Source: Sphingomonas alpina
GTDB taxonomy: Bacteria; Pseudomonadota; Alphaproteobacteria; Sphingomonadales; Sphingomonadaceae
Direction of reading: 5' to 3'
Assembly (NCBI RefSeq): GCF_014490665.1
Contig: NZ_CP061038.1
Span: 3,224,001 to 3,288,000, forward strand
DNA: 64,000 nucleotides
A program made the position numbers and the translations under genes. The first letter of the stretch is position 1. Each line of letters starts with the position of its first letter. The notes beneath the pieces are model-generated. The model ran no database searches and was not told where the DNA came from. It worked only from the letters and a program-made list of their open reading frames with translations. Positions 51,152-59,866 of this stretch are shown in pieces.

Positions 51152-51523
51152 GTGGTAATTCTGTCGCTTCTGTTGCTGGCCGCCGCGCCGGCTGCCGCAC
51201 CGCCGCAGCGGCATTTTCGCAAACCGGTCATCGTGACGGTCGCCAGTCGCCGCACTCGCCGCGGCGCCAAGGCGCGGGCGCCGATTGGCATCCCCGCGCG
51301 GCTGAGCGTCAACGAATGCGCCGACCGCACACTGCCAGGCTGCGCGGTGAAGAAGCAGTCACGCTATCGTCTGTCGACCGACATCGCCGCCATCGGTCCA
51401 TCGGCCAAGGATCGCGCCGTGAAGATGGACGGCAGCGATTGCGAAGTGATCGGCCCGAAGGTCTGCCCGTCCAATCCACGGCCAGTGCTGCGCGCCGAAT
51501 ATGTTCCTGTCGGGGCGAAATAG
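51152..51523 (+). CDS. Small secreted basic protein (3 of 3)
   Basis: A 123-aa protein from GTG 51152 (AGGAAA upstream): signal VILSLLLLAAAPAAA, a basic region RKPVIVTVASRRTRRGAKAR and four cysteines (SVNECADRTLPGC, DGSDCEVIGPKVCPSN). It lacks ILVC but follows the same layout of signal, short body and paired cysteines. Forms the end of the mrp-led run of genes. Confidence 0.65.
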   Translation: MVILSLLLLAAAPAAAPPQRHFRKPVIVTVASRRTRRGAKARAPIGIPARLSVNECADRTLPGCAVKKQSRYRLSTDIAAIGPSAKDRAVKMDGSDCEVIGPKVCPSNPRPVLRAEYVPVGAK

Positions 51524-51544
51524 GCCGATGTGGAATCCGCTACA

Positions 51545-52834
51545 TCAGCTGAGGATGTGCATCCACATCGGCTGACCGACCAGGCTCTGCGATCCGCGCA
51601 GCTTCTCCAGCGCCTGAGCGACGCTGCGCTCCGGCCCCTCATGTGTCACGATCGCGACGAGCACGCTGCCATCGGGCATCGCGCCGCGTTGGATCAGGCT
51701 CTCGATAGACACGCCGGCGTCGCGCATCGCCGCCGCGATCTCCGCCAGCACGCCGACCTTGTCGGTCACGGTGAAGCGCACATAGGCTCGTGCGCGGCGA
51801 TCGCCGCTATCGGCCGGCGCATGCGACGCCAGCGCATCGGCGGGCATGGCGAATGCGGGCCCGAATTCGCCGCGCGCAATGTCGATCAGATCCGCAACCA
51901 CCGCCGAGGCAGTCGGACCGTCACCCGCGCCCGCGCCCTGGAACAGCAACCGGCCGACGAAATTCCCCTCCGCCACCACCGCATTGGTCGCGCCGGTAAC
52001 GTGCGCGAGCGGATGGCTGACCGGCACCAGGTGCGGATGGACGCGCTGGAACAGACCGTGCGGACTATCCTCGGCGATGCCGAGCAGCCGGATGCGATAG
52101 CCGAGCGCAGCCGCCTCGGCGATGTCGGCGGCGATGACGTGGCGGATGCCGCTTGCAACCACGTCGCCAAAGGCCGGTTGTGTGCCGAAAGCGATGCTCG
52201 ACAGGATCGACAGCTTGTGCGCGGCGTCGATGCCGTCGATGTCGAAGGTCGGGTCGGATTCGGCAAAGCCAAGCGCCTGCGCTTCGGCCAGCACCTCGGC
52301 AAAGTCGCGGCCTTCGGCCTCCATCTTGCTGAGGATGAAATTGCAGGTGCCGTTGAGAATCCCATAGACCCGCGCGATCTCATTCGCCGCAGCGCCTTCG
52401 CGCAAGCCCTTGATCACCGGGATGCCGCCGGCGACCGCCGCCTCGAACTTCAGCGCGGCGCCGGCCTTTTCGGCAGCGCGGGCGAGTTCGAGACCGTGAT
52501 GCGCAATCATCGCCTTGTTGGCGGTGACGAAGCCCTTGCCCGCCGCCAGTGTCGAGCGCGCCAGCGCCAAAGCGGGACCGTCGGATCCGCCGATCAATTC
52601 GACCACCACATCGGCATCGTCGTGATGCGCAAGCGCGGTCGTGTCGTCGACCCAGGCGAAGCGCGACAGGTCGACGCCGCGGTCCTTGGCGCGGTCGCGC
52701 GCGGAAATGGCCACGATCTCGATCGGCCGACCGGCGCGGCGCGCGATCAGCGCATTGTTCGCATCGATCAGTCGAATCACGCCCCCGCCGACAGTGCCGA
52801 GTCCGGCGAGCGCGATACGTAGCGGTTTGGTCAT
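51545..52834 (-). CDS. hom: Homoserine dehydrogenase
   Basis: NAD(P)H reduction of aspartate semialdehyde to homoserine, first committed step to Thr/Met. The 429-aa protein has the Rossmann start RIALAGLGTVGGGVIRLIDA, VTANKAMIAHHG, EAAVAGGIPVIKGLREGAA, YGILNGTCNFILSKME (catalytic region), DIDGIDAAHKLSILSSIAFG, and a C-terminal ACT domain (RAYVRFTVTDKVGVLAEIAA) for feedback inhibition. ATG 52834 preferred over 52879. Monocistronic here. Confidence 0.96.
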   Translation of the reverse strand: MTKPLRIALAGLGTVGGGVIRLIDANNALIARRAGRPIEIVAISARDRAKDRGVDLSRFAWVDDTTALAHHDDADVVVELIGGSDGPALALARSTLAAGKGFVTANKAMIAHHGLELARAAEKAGAALKFEAAVAGGIPVIKGLREGAAANEIARVYGILNGTCNFILSKMEAEGRDFAEVLAEAQALGFAESDPTFDIDGIDAAHKLSILSSIAFGTQPAFGDVVASGIRHVIAADIAEAAALGYRIRLLGIAEDSPHGLFQRVHPHLVPVSHPLAHVTGATNAVVAEGNFVGRLLFQGAGAGDGPTASAVVADLIDIARGEFGPAFAMPADALASHAPADSGDRRARAYVRFTVTDKVGVLAEIAAAMRDAGVSIESLIQRGAMPDGSVLVAIVTHEGPERSVAQALEKLRGSQSLVGQPMWMHILS

Positions 52835-53136
52835 TTGGGCCACCCTTTCCGGGCGCGGCCTAGCCGATCTTTCCGCCAAGGCAAGTCATCGTCGCGCTGC
52901 CGGAGCCCCGAGCATCATGTCGGGAGCCTGCGCAAAGGGCTCGGGTCATGCACCAGGGGCTCCGCGGGCGCACTGGCTCAGCCTGAGGCCCTTCTTCGCA
53001 GGAGTATAAGGAATGGGCGGGAGATATGGGACACCGGAATGTGTCACATCTTCTTCCACCATCGCCTTGACGGCATCCAATATAATTACTGTAAATCATA
53101 TACTTAGTTGTAATGTTGCGCCAAACGCACAACCTC
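52835..53136. other. 302-bp gene-free region upstream of hom
   Basis: Contains the ATATGGGACAC palindrome (copy C) and an unusually AT-rich patch at about 53075-53120 (TATAATTACTGTAAATCATA). No gene seen. It separates hom from the VOC gene on the same strand. Confidence 0.5.
53022..53050. repeat. Dispersed ATATGGGACAC palindrome (copy C)
   Basis: GATATGGGACAC and GTGTCACATC arms around CGGAAT. Shares GAGATATGGGACACCGGA with the complement of copy B at 34.58 kb. Confidence 0.55.
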
Positions 53137-53556
53137 CTAGGCGGCCGCCCACGGGTCATAGCTGCCGAAGCTCCAGACATTGCCTTCGAAATCGCGCGCC
53201 GAATAACCGCGCCCGCCATAATCCTGATCAACCGGTTCAAGGAAGATTTCAGCACCCGCCGCGCGGGCGCGATCCGCATGGGCATCGACATCGGCAACGA
53301 TCAGATAGAGCGACATGGTCGCGCCGCCGGCCTGAGCGACGGTGGTGATTCGGCCGCCATGCACGAACGGGCTGTCGAGGACCGAGGACAGCATGATCAT
53401 CCGGTCCTCCCACAGCAATTGGGCGTGGTGAATAATGGCCGGATTCTCGTCATCGGCAAACACCGCATGACGCGTGAAACCGAACGCATCGCACAGAAAG
53501 TCGATCGCGCGCGCCGCATCGGCATAGCGCAGATTGGGAATCAGTTCGTGTCGCAT
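53137..53556 (-). CDS. VOC (glyoxalase/PhnB-like) family protein
   Basis: A 139-aa metal-dependent beta-alpha-beta-beta-beta protein: MRHELIPNLRYADAARAIDF, LCDAFGFTRHAVFADDENPA, and C-terminal VDQDYGGRGYSARDFEGNVW SFGSY, the PhnB/glyoxalase pattern. GAGGAG precedes ATG 53556. Upstream on the same strand is an AraC regulator that may be related. Substrate unknown. Confidence 0.87.
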   Translation of the reverse strand: MRHELIPNLRYADAARAIDFLCDAFGFTRHAVFADDENPAIIHHAQLLWEDRMIMLSSVLDSPFVHGGRITTVAQAGGATMSLYLIVADVDAHADRARAAGAEIFLEPVDQDYGGRGYSARDFEGNVWSFGSYDPWAAA

Positions 53557-53625
53557 GACAGGCTCCTCGGGTTGCCCGGACGACCTAGCGGTGCGCCCCG
53601 TCACCCGTATTGGATCAAACGCACC

Positions 53626-54492
53626 TCAATGCTCGATCAGTCCGCCGCCTGCCCCGGCGAGACGCGCGACGAAAGCGCTGGGCGTGATTCCGGCGAATTC
53701 GCGGAACTCGCGGATCAAATGCGATTGATCGCAATAGCCGATGTCATGCGCCAGGCCGGCCCAGTCCGGGTCTGGTGCCGCGCTGACGATGCTGGTGACG
53801 CGGTGGAACCGCAGCACGCGTCGAAAGCTGCGCGGGCCAATCCCGACAGTGTCGCGAATGCGATCGGCCAGATGCTTGCGGCTCCAGCCGACCTGGTCGG
53901 CAACGGTGCGCAAGTCGAGATCGGGGCGCCGGCTCACCAAGGCAACGGCGTGATCGTCGATCGCGGCGATCGGCCGGGTCTGCGCGATTCGTGCGATCAG
54001 CGCCGCATCGAGCAGCGCGATCCGCTCGTCACGCGAGCGGGCCTCGACCAGCTCGGTGCCAAGCTGCCATGCTGCGACGCCTAGCACCGCATCGAGCGGT
54101 ACGACCCGGTCGAGCAGCAAATGCATCGGCAGCCCAAGCAAGCGCCGCAACGTGGTGAGCGGCAGGAAGACATGAACGCCGCGCTGCGTGCCGTTCGATT
54201 GCGACAAAGCCGGCCGGAGATGGATTCCTCCCACAAACGCCTCGCCCGTGCCGAGGTCGAGGATCTGGCCGTCGCCGCCGACAATGGTGATCGGATCGCC
54301 GAGATTGACGATCATCACGCCGTCGCCATGCGGCAATTCCCGCCGCGCGGTGAAACCGCCGGTGCGCTCGGCATAGTCGCAATAGCCGTGGATCAGCCCG
54401 ACAAGCGCCGCCGGCGGCGCGATATGCGCCATGCTCCACGCATTGACGCCATCGTCATGCGCATCGAGCCGGGTCAGGCGCCCGCCTGGCAC
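53626..54492 (-). CDS. AraC family transcriptional regulator
   Basis: A 288-aa protein. The C-terminal double helix-turn-helix is clear: DLDLRTVADQVGWSRKHLAD, RIRDTVGIGPRSFRRVLRFH and GLAHDIGYCDQSHLIREFRE with FAGITPSAF. The N-terminal part (NAWSMAHIAPPAALVGLIHG, ARRELPHGDGVMIVNL) fits an effector-binding region. The start is uncertain: GTG 54492 (overlapping the next gene's end by 11 bases) or ATG 54435. It may regulate the oxygenase and VOC genes beside it. Confidence 0.88.
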   Translation of the reverse strand: MPGGRLTRLDAHDDGVNAWSMAHIAPPAALVGLIHGYCDYAERTGGFTARRELPHGDGVMIVNLGDPITIVGGDGQILDLGTGEAFVGGIHLRPALSQSNGTQRGVHVFLPLTTLRRLLGLPMHLLLDRVVPLDAVLGVAAWQLGTELVEARSRDERIALLDAALIARIAQTRPIAAIDDHAVALVSRRPDLDLRTVADQVGWSRKHLADRIRDTVGIGPRSFRRVLRFHRVTSIVSAAPDPDWAGLAHDIGYCDQSHLIREFREFAGITPSAFVARLAGAGGGLIEH

Positions 54493-54502
54493 CCGGCACC
54501 GC

Positions 54503-55456
54503 TCATTTCTTGACCAGGCCGATCTCGACCAGCCGCTCGTGCAGATAGTCATGCGCCGTGATCGGCGTCGGATAGCGATTGGGATGATCCGCATCGATGC
54601 AGCCGGGCAGCGTCTCGATCAGGAAATCGGGCGCTGGATGCAGGAAGAACGGCATCGAGTAACGCGACACGCCGCGCCGTTCCGGTGGCGGGTTGACCAC
54701 GCGGTGGGTGGTCGAGGGCAGGACATGATTGGTCAACCGCTGCAGCATGTCACCGACATTGACGACCATCGCTCCCTCGGGCGGCTTGATCGCAAGCCAT
54801 TTGCCGTCGCGGTCGAGCAGTTCGAGCCCGGCCTCCTCGGCACCGAGTAGCAAGGTGATCAGGTTGATATCCTCATGCGCGCCGGCGCGTACGCCTTCGG
54901 CATCGACCGGGATCGGTGGATAATGGAGCAGGCGCAGCACGCTGTTGCCGTCCCCCACGGCACGGTCGAACCAGTTGGGAGCAAGGCCGAGATGTCGCGC
55001 GATCGCCGACAACAGCCGGTCGCCCGCGCGATCGAACGCCTCGAACAATTCAAGGAATACCGGCTTGAAACCGGCCGGTTCGGTCGGCCAGATATTGGGC
55101 GACATCTGCGCGGCGAAGCGGTGCCCTGCGGGCAGTTCGCGGCCGACATGCCAGAATTCCTTCAGGTCGACTGCGCTCGCCCCCTTGGCGATCTCGGTCT
55201 TGAACGGGGTATAGCCCCGCGCGCCGCCGCCGCCGGGCGTGTGATAGCTGCGCTTTTCCGCCTCGGGCAGTTCGAACAGCGTCCGGGTTTCGGCCCAGGC
55301 GCGCTCGATCAGATCAGCGGGAATGCCGTGATCGGCGATCACCGCAAAGCCGAAGCGTTCGAACGACCCGCCAAGTGCTGCGGCAAAGGCATCGGGATCG
55401 GCAGCCTCGTCATTGAGCGAGAGCGCAGGCACCTGGGCGGCGGGAGTATCGAGCAT
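54503..55456 (-). CDS. 2-oxoglutarate/Fe(II) oxygenase, isopenicillin N synthase family
   Basis: A 317-aa double-stranded beta-helix oxygenase: GFAVIADHGIPADLIERAWA, KRSYHTPGGGGARGYTPFKT, the iron motif H-x-D in GAHEDINLITLLLG, distal His in TTHRVVNP and Arg-x-Ser in SRYSMPFFLHP. Requires Fe(II) and 2-oxoglutarate. It is a plausible enzyme of amino-acid or xenobiotic catabolism; no beta-lactam genes are nearby. ATG 55456 chosen over 55504; no clear RBS. Confidence 0.9.
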   Translation of the reverse strand: MLDTPAAQVPALSLNDEAADPDAFAAALGGSFERFGFAVIADHGIPADLIERAWAETRTLFELPEAEKRSYHTPGGGGARGYTPFKTEIAKGASAVDLKEFWHVGRELPAGHRFAAQMSPNIWPTEPAGFKPVFLELFEAFDRAGDRLLSAIARHLGLAPNWFDRAVGDGNSVLRLLHYPPIPVDAEGVRAGAHEDINLITLLLGAEEAGLELLDRDGKWLAIKPPEGAMVVNVGDMLQRLTNHVLPSTTHRVVNPPPERRGVSRYSMPFFLHPAPDFLIETLPGCIDADHPNRYPTPITAHDYLHERLVEIGLVKK

Positions 55457-55527
55457 GGCTGTTCGTCCATATGGAGCTTCAATCGACCTAGATAACAAGC
55501 CCAACGCCGAACGAACAGCCTCGCTCC

Positions 55528-56238
55528 TCAGACCTTCTTACCGAAACGCTCGATCACCTCATCGAGCGGCACCTGACCAAGCAGGGCGCCCGATCCGGCG
55601 GGGCTTTCGCCATTCTCGATCGCCACGGCGAAGCGGACCGCCGGAAGCGCTTCGATCCGGCTGCGCAAGCCCGCCAGTCGAGGATAATCGGCCGGATCGA
55701 CCGCCTGATGGAATTCGGCCCAGCGCGCCACGCCGATCAGCACCAGATCGGCGAGGGTCGGCCGATCACCGGCCAGGAACGGCGTGTCGCCGATCACCGC
55801 CTCCAGCTTCTCATGGCGGTTGGCCACCGCCTGTCGCCCATACCGGCGCAGCGCCGCCTGAAAGTCCGGGTCGGGCGGAGTCATTTCGAGTGCGGCCCAT
55901 AACGGACTGAAAGCGCCGGTGAAGCCGCTGTTGATGAAGCCGATCCATTGATGCACGCGATCCGCCTCGGGCGTCCCCGCAGCAAAGCTGATCCGCCGCT
56001 CCGTGTCGCGCGCCTCGATCCAGGCGGCGATCGCCATGGTCTCGGTCAGGACGTTTCCCTTGTCGGTGAGCAGGACCGGAGTCTCTTGGCGCGGGTTGAG
56101 GCGCGCGTAATTGTCGTTCTTCATGTCGGCGAGCATGTCGACACGAGTGAGGCGATAGGGCTGACCGAGCGCTTCGAACGCGGCGACAAGCCCCATCGAG
56201 CTTCCCAGCGGGAAGCCATAGACGAGTATCGGTTCCAT
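55528..56238 (-). CDS. Glutathione S-transferase
   Basis: A 236-aa GST: MEPILVYGFPLGSSMGLVAA, PVLLTDKGNVLTETMAIAAW (the ExxA motif), and helical domain FLAGDRPTLADLVLIGVARW. Divergent from an HxlR-type regulator, which it likely answers to. Confidence 0.9.
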   Translation of the reverse strand: MEPILVYGFPLGSSMGLVAAFEALGQPYRLTRVDMLADMKNDNYARLNPRQETPVLLTDKGNVLTETMAIAAWIEARDTERRISFAAGTPEADRVHQWIGFINSGFTGAFSPLWAALEMTPPDPDFQAALRRYGRQAVANRHEKLEAVIGDTPFLAGDRPTLADLVLIGVARWAEFHQAVDPADYPRLAGLRSRIEALPAVRFAVAIENGESPAGSGALLGQVPLDEVIERFGKKV

Positions 56239-56343
56239 TGGATGTTCCTGATGTGGAAGGGTGTCGCTGCGCAGCGAGGCTTGATCTAGGCGCTCGGGGG
56301 CCCAAGTAAATTACGCACAATTTTGTAACCAGACGGAGCGCTC

Positions 56344-56712
56344 ATGAAAACTGTCGTCTCGCGCTGCCCGATTGCGGGGGCAATGCAGGTCCTGAGCGGC
56401 CGCTGGCCAACCCTGCTGCTCTATTATCTGAAGGGAGGCACCAAGCGGTTCAGCGATTTGCAGCGCGACAATCCGACCGTGTCGCACCGTATCCTCTCGC
56501 TCGAGCTGCGCAAGCTGGAGGCGGCCGGGATCGTGCGCCGCACCGAGCGTGAGGGATATCCGCTGCACGTCGACTATACCCTGACCGAGGCCGGGTGGCG
56601 GCTGGTCCCGTTGATCGATGCGATCGGCGCGTGGTGGACCGACCTGGAAACAGACCGCGCCCTGGCGGCCCCGGCCGTGCTGCCGGAACCTGACCTGGTT
56701 CATCTTGGCTAA
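56344..56712 (+). CDS. HxlR family transcriptional regulator
   Basis: A 122-aa winged-helix protein: VVSRCPIAGAMQVLSGRWPT with the conserved cysteine, FSDLQRDNPTVSHRILSLEL, RKLEAAGIVRRTEREGYPLH and DYTLTEAGWRLVPLIDAIGA. Divergent from the GST gene at 55.5-56.2 kb and probably its regulator, a common pairing with electrophile sensing. Confidence 0.9.
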   Translation: MKTVVSRCPIAGAMQVLSGRWPTLLLYYLKGGTKRFSDLQRDNPTVSHRILSLELRKLEAAGIVRRTEREGYPLHVDYTLTEAGWRLVPLIDAIGAWWTDLETDRALAAPAVLPEPDLVHLG

Positions 56713-56847
56713 ATCCGTCCCGTCGGCGAAAGCGGCGGAGATCACCTACTGACATGTACCTTCTTCACCGGCGAAGGTCGGGGCCCCGTCGGGGGAGCAG
56801 TGGAAGAGTTGAATGTTTGAGGCAGACGATCACCGGCAAGGACCGGA

Positions 56848-57363
56848 TCAGTTCTGGTCGCTGAGGATGATCGTGCCCTTGGCGTGATCGGCACCCACCG
56901 GCGCCAGTTCGAGCTTGAACGGCTTGTCGTCATCGGTCGTGCCGGTCAGCCCCGCACCGTCCACCTTCACCTTGAAGCCGGCATCCTTGTTGAGCCGCTG
57001 CAGGAACCAGTCCTGTACCGCCTTGGGTGTGCCAGGGCTGTCGAAACTGATGCGGACATTACCCGAATCCTTCCCGCCATTGCCGCCATCCTTGGTATCG
57101 ATGTTCATCGTGGAAATGGTCGAACCGGGATAGAGCTTGACGCCGTTGAGATCGAAGTCCCCGGCATCGAGCTTCAGCTTAGGCAGGTTGATCTTGCCGG
57201 AAAAGCCCGGGACGTTGACCGACATCTGGCCATTCTTGTCGACGCCGGCGAGCATATTGCCGTCCGAATCGGTGGCGTTGATCGTGATCGAGGTTCCGTC
57301 ACCGCTGGAGTCGCATGCGGCCAGCGGCATTGCGAGACTCAATATGGCGAGAATACGAAGCAT
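56848..57363 (-). CDS. Putative lipoprotein
   Basis: A 171-aa protein with a lipoprotein signal (MLRILAILSLAMPLAAC). The mature part is Asp/Gly/Lys-rich with repeated beta-like segments (GKINLPKLKLDAGDFDLNGV, GTTDDDKPFKLELAPVGADH). GGAGG precedes ATG 57363. Family not recognised; outer-membrane or periplasmic location. Confidence 0.7.
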   Translation of the reverse strand: MLRILAILSLAMPLAACDSSGDGTSITINATDSDGNMLAGVDKNGQMSVNVPGFSGKINLPKLKLDAGDFDLNGVKLYPGSTISTMNIDTKDGGNGGKDSGNVRISFDSPGTPKAVQDWFLQRLNKDAGFKVKVDGAGLTGTTDDDKPFKLELAPVGADHAKGTIILSDQN

Positions 57364-57454
57364 GGCGGACCTCCAGAGTGCTATATTCGAGCAACACACT
57401 ACAGACCCGCCATGACGTTCGTCAAGTTTTGACGTCAGTTCTGGCGTCAGGCGA

Positions 57455-57817
57455 TTAGCCGAGCAGCCGCTCCATGGTTTTTTCGTGCAGCCAGATGTTC
57501 ATCGTCGCGCTGTCATTCTGGTCGCCGGTATAACCGAGTTCGGTGGCGAGCTTCTTGCGCGCATCGAGGCTCGAATCGAGCCCCAGCGCTTTCATCAGAT
57601 CGACGATCGAGGTCTTGTAGTTGAGCGTCTCGCCGCGCGCGGCCGCACGGTCGGCCAGGACGGCCTCGATCGCTTCGCGGCTCGGGGCAGGCTTGGCGGC
57701 AGGCGGTGGCGGCGGTGCTGCGGCAGCCGGGGCAGCGGGTGCGGCCGGCGCAGCGGGCGCTGGCGCCGCTTCGTCATGACCGAAAATGGCGTCCTTGATT
57801 GCGCCGAATATGCTCAT
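57455..57817 (-). CDS. DUF3597 domain protein
   Basis: A 120-aa protein: MSIFGAIKDAIFGHDEAAPA, a Pro/Ala linker, and NYKTSIVDLMKALGLDSSLD, ARKKLATELGYTGDQNDSAT, MNIWLHEKTMERLLG. The IVDLMK.L..DSS...R..LA.ELGY pattern is the DUF3597 (LysM-associated) family. Function unknown. Confidence 0.88.
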   Translation of the reverse strand: MSIFGAIKDAIFGHDEAAPAPAAPAAPAAPAAAAPPPPPAAKPAPSREAIEAVLADRAAARGETLNYKTSIVDLMKALGLDSSLDARKKLATELGYTGDQNDSATMNIWLHEKTMERLLG

Positions 57818-57950
57818 GTCCGTTTCCTCCTTGAGGACCGTCAGGATGGCCCCGACGGCCTGATACCATAATCATCGGCGTTGCGCGCCGGTTCCGTGGA
57901 AGGGCGATCTGGGGGTGACCTGCTGTACTGCATCTGCGAAGGGCAGCCGG

Positions 57951-59177
57951 ATGGACGCGACTCAACCCCGCCAGCGCGACACGCCGCCGCTTGGTTTCCG
58001 CGAATTCGTCGCGCTGATCGCGGCGTTGATGGCGCTTACCGCGCTCGGCATCGATTCAATGCTGCCGGCACTGCCGGCGATCGGCCGCTCGCTCGACATC
58101 GTGACCGACAATGAGCGCCAGTTCGTCATCACCGTCTTCCTGATCGGCTTCGGCGTGGCCCAGCTGGTCCATGGCCCGCTCGCCGATCGCTATGGCCGCA
58201 AGCCGGTACTTGGCGTGGCGCTTGCCGCCTATGTCGTCGCCAATGTGGTTGCGGCCTATTCGGGCAGCTTCATGTTGCTGCTTGTCGCGCGCTTCATCGG
58301 CGGGACAGCCATCGCGGCGTCGCGTGTGGTGACGATCGCGCTGGTGCGCGATTGCTATTCCGGCCGGGCGATGGCGCGGGTGATGAGCCTTGCCTTCATC
58401 GTGTTCATGGCGGCGCCGGTGATCGCCCCGACCTTTGGCCAGGCGGTGCTGCTGGTGGGCAGCTGGCGGCTGATCTTCTGGGGCATCGCCGCGGTCAGCG
58501 CCGCGATCCTGTTATGGTTCTGGTGGCGCATGCCCGAGACGCTGCACGAGGAAGACCGCATGCCGCTATCGGCGGGGCGGCTGCTCGGCGGCTTCCGGCT
58601 GGCGATCACCGATCGCTGGTCGATCGGCTATACCCTCGCCTCGACCGCGCTGCTCGGCGGGCTCTATGGCTATATCAATTCGATCCAGCAGATCCTGTAC
58701 GACACCTTTCACCGGCCCGACCTGCTCGTCATTGTCTTTGCGGTGACGGCGGGGACGATGGCGGTCGCGAATCTGCTCAATTCGCGCATCGTGATGCGGG
58801 TCGGCACGCGGCGCATCTCGCACACTGCGCTGACCGTCCTGATCCTGCTCGCCGGCGCGCATCTGGCGATCGCCTGGGCGGGATATGAATCGCTGTGGAG
58901 TTTCGCCATCCTGCAGGCACTGATGATGGGTTGCTTCGGCCTCGCCACGGCCAATTTCGGTGCAATGGCGATGGAGAATATGGGCCATATCGCCGGCACG
59001 GCATCAAGTGTGCAGGGTTTCATCACCGTTACGGCGGGTGCGCTGCTCGGCGCGCTGATCGGGCAGAGCTTCGACGGCACGACCGTGCCGCTCTATCTCG
59101 GCTTCTTCACCGCCGGGCTGGTCGCGCTGGCCATCGTCGCGATCGTCGAGCGCGGGCGGCTGTTTCGCCCCACCTGA
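57951..59177 (+). CDS. Bcr/CflA family multidrug efflux MFS transporter
   Basis: A 408-aa 12-helix transporter. Signature elements: IDSMLPALPAIGRSLDI, LVHGPLADRYGRKPVLGVAL (motif A), RVVTIALVRDCYSGRAMARV, AVLLVGSWRLIFWGI. This is the Bcr/CflA branch of the DHA1 drug exporters. ATG 57951 chosen after the hydrophilic leader. A hairpin (CCACC/GGTGG) covers its stop. Confidence 0.92.
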   Translation: MDATQPRQRDTPPLGFREFVALIAALMALTALGIDSMLPALPAIGRSLDIVTDNERQFVITVFLIGFGVAQLVHGPLADRYGRKPVLGVALAAYVVANVVAAYSGSFMLLLVARFIGGTAIAASRVVTIALVRDCYSGRAMARVMSLAFIVFMAAPVIAPTFGQAVLLVGSWRLIFWGIAAVSAAILLWFWWRMPETLHEEDRMPLSAGRLLGGFRLAITDRWSIGYTLASTALLGGLYGYINSIQQILYDTFHRPDLLVIVFAVTAGTMAVANLLNSRIVMRVGTRRISHTALTVLILLAGAHLAIAWAGYESLWSFAILQALMMGCFGLATANFGAMAMENMGHIAGTASSVQGFITVTAGALLGALIGQSFDGTTVPLYLGFFTAGLVALAIVAIVERGRLFRPT

Positions 59178-59183
59178 TTGGTG

Positions 59184-59323
59184 GTTTGAGAATAGCCCGA
59201 AGAGCGAATTTTGCAGGCGGTATCGGCCCGCTCCCTACCCGGCCACCCACAGAATATCCTGACTGGTGGTCGGGTAGGGAGCGGGCCGGTACCGCCAGAA
59301 TGCATTTCAGCGCATTCTCAAAC
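59184..59323. mobile_element. MITE-like 140-bp inverted repeat element
   Basis: Outer arms GTTTGAGAAT (59184-59193) and ATTCTCAAAC (59314-59323) are exact complements; inner arms GGCGGTATCGGCCCGCTCCC and the complement of GGGAGCGGGCCGGTACCGCC differ by one base, extending into CTACCCG. Together these make an almost full-length hairpin with no coding capacity. It could be a non-autonomous element or a very large REP/terminator. Confidence 0.55.
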
Positions 59324-59420
59324 AGCGTTTCATCGCGATAATCCTGCCTCGACGGAACCCTCTACCCTGCCCCACCGTTCGCCACTTCAACCGGCTATCG
59401 TGCCGGACGGGAGAGCAGAC

Positions 59421-59759
59421 ATGACGATGGGCGGTTATCAGGTGCCGGGCGAAGGCACCGGCGACGACGGGTTCGAAGAGGAAGGCTATGACGAGAGCCA
59501 GCGCGCCGAGATCCTGGAGGTCACACGCGACGGGCCAACCGACGGCACGATCCTGACCGACCTGATGCCCGATATCGGCGATGACGAGGACGACGACGAC
59601 CTCGAAATGAGCAGCGACGAAATCGGCGAGGACGATGACGAGGATGTCAGCGACGAAGACGATGACGATGAGGACGACCTGCAGGAAGATTTCGATAATG
59701 GTGCGCTCGACGAAGATGACGAGCTGACCGATGCGGACGACGCCGCGCTGAAGCCCTGA
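59421..59759 (+). CDS. Extremely acidic small protein
   Basis: A 112-aa protein starting MTMGGYQVPGEGTGDDGFEE and then ILEVTRDGPTDGTILTDLMP, followed by a 60-residue tail that is almost entirely Asp/Glu (e.g. EDDDEDVSDEDDDDEDDLQE). GGGAGAG lies upstream of ATG 59421. No family recognised; the acidic tail could bind cations or basic proteins. Looks real because of the RBS and the non-repetitive first half. Confidence 0.65.
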   Translation: MTMGGYQVPGEGTGDDGFEEEGYDESQRAEILEVTRDGPTDGTILTDLMPDIGDDEDDDDLEMSSDEIGEDDDEDVSDEDDDDEDDLQEDFDNGALDEDDELTDADDAALKP

Positions 59760-59866
59760 GCATGGGCTTGAAGGCACCTGGCAGTGCGCATTCTGGCGGT
59801 GTCGGCGACACGGATTGACCGCGCCTGCCGCGTTGGTCCAGCATCGGCTCGCATCAGGAGCTTGCC

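Noticed and set aside
54503..55456. Beta-lactam biosynthesis gene
   Set aside because: The protein is in the isopenicillin N synthase fold family, but no ACV synthetase or other pathway genes are present; the family is mostly general 2OG oxygenases.
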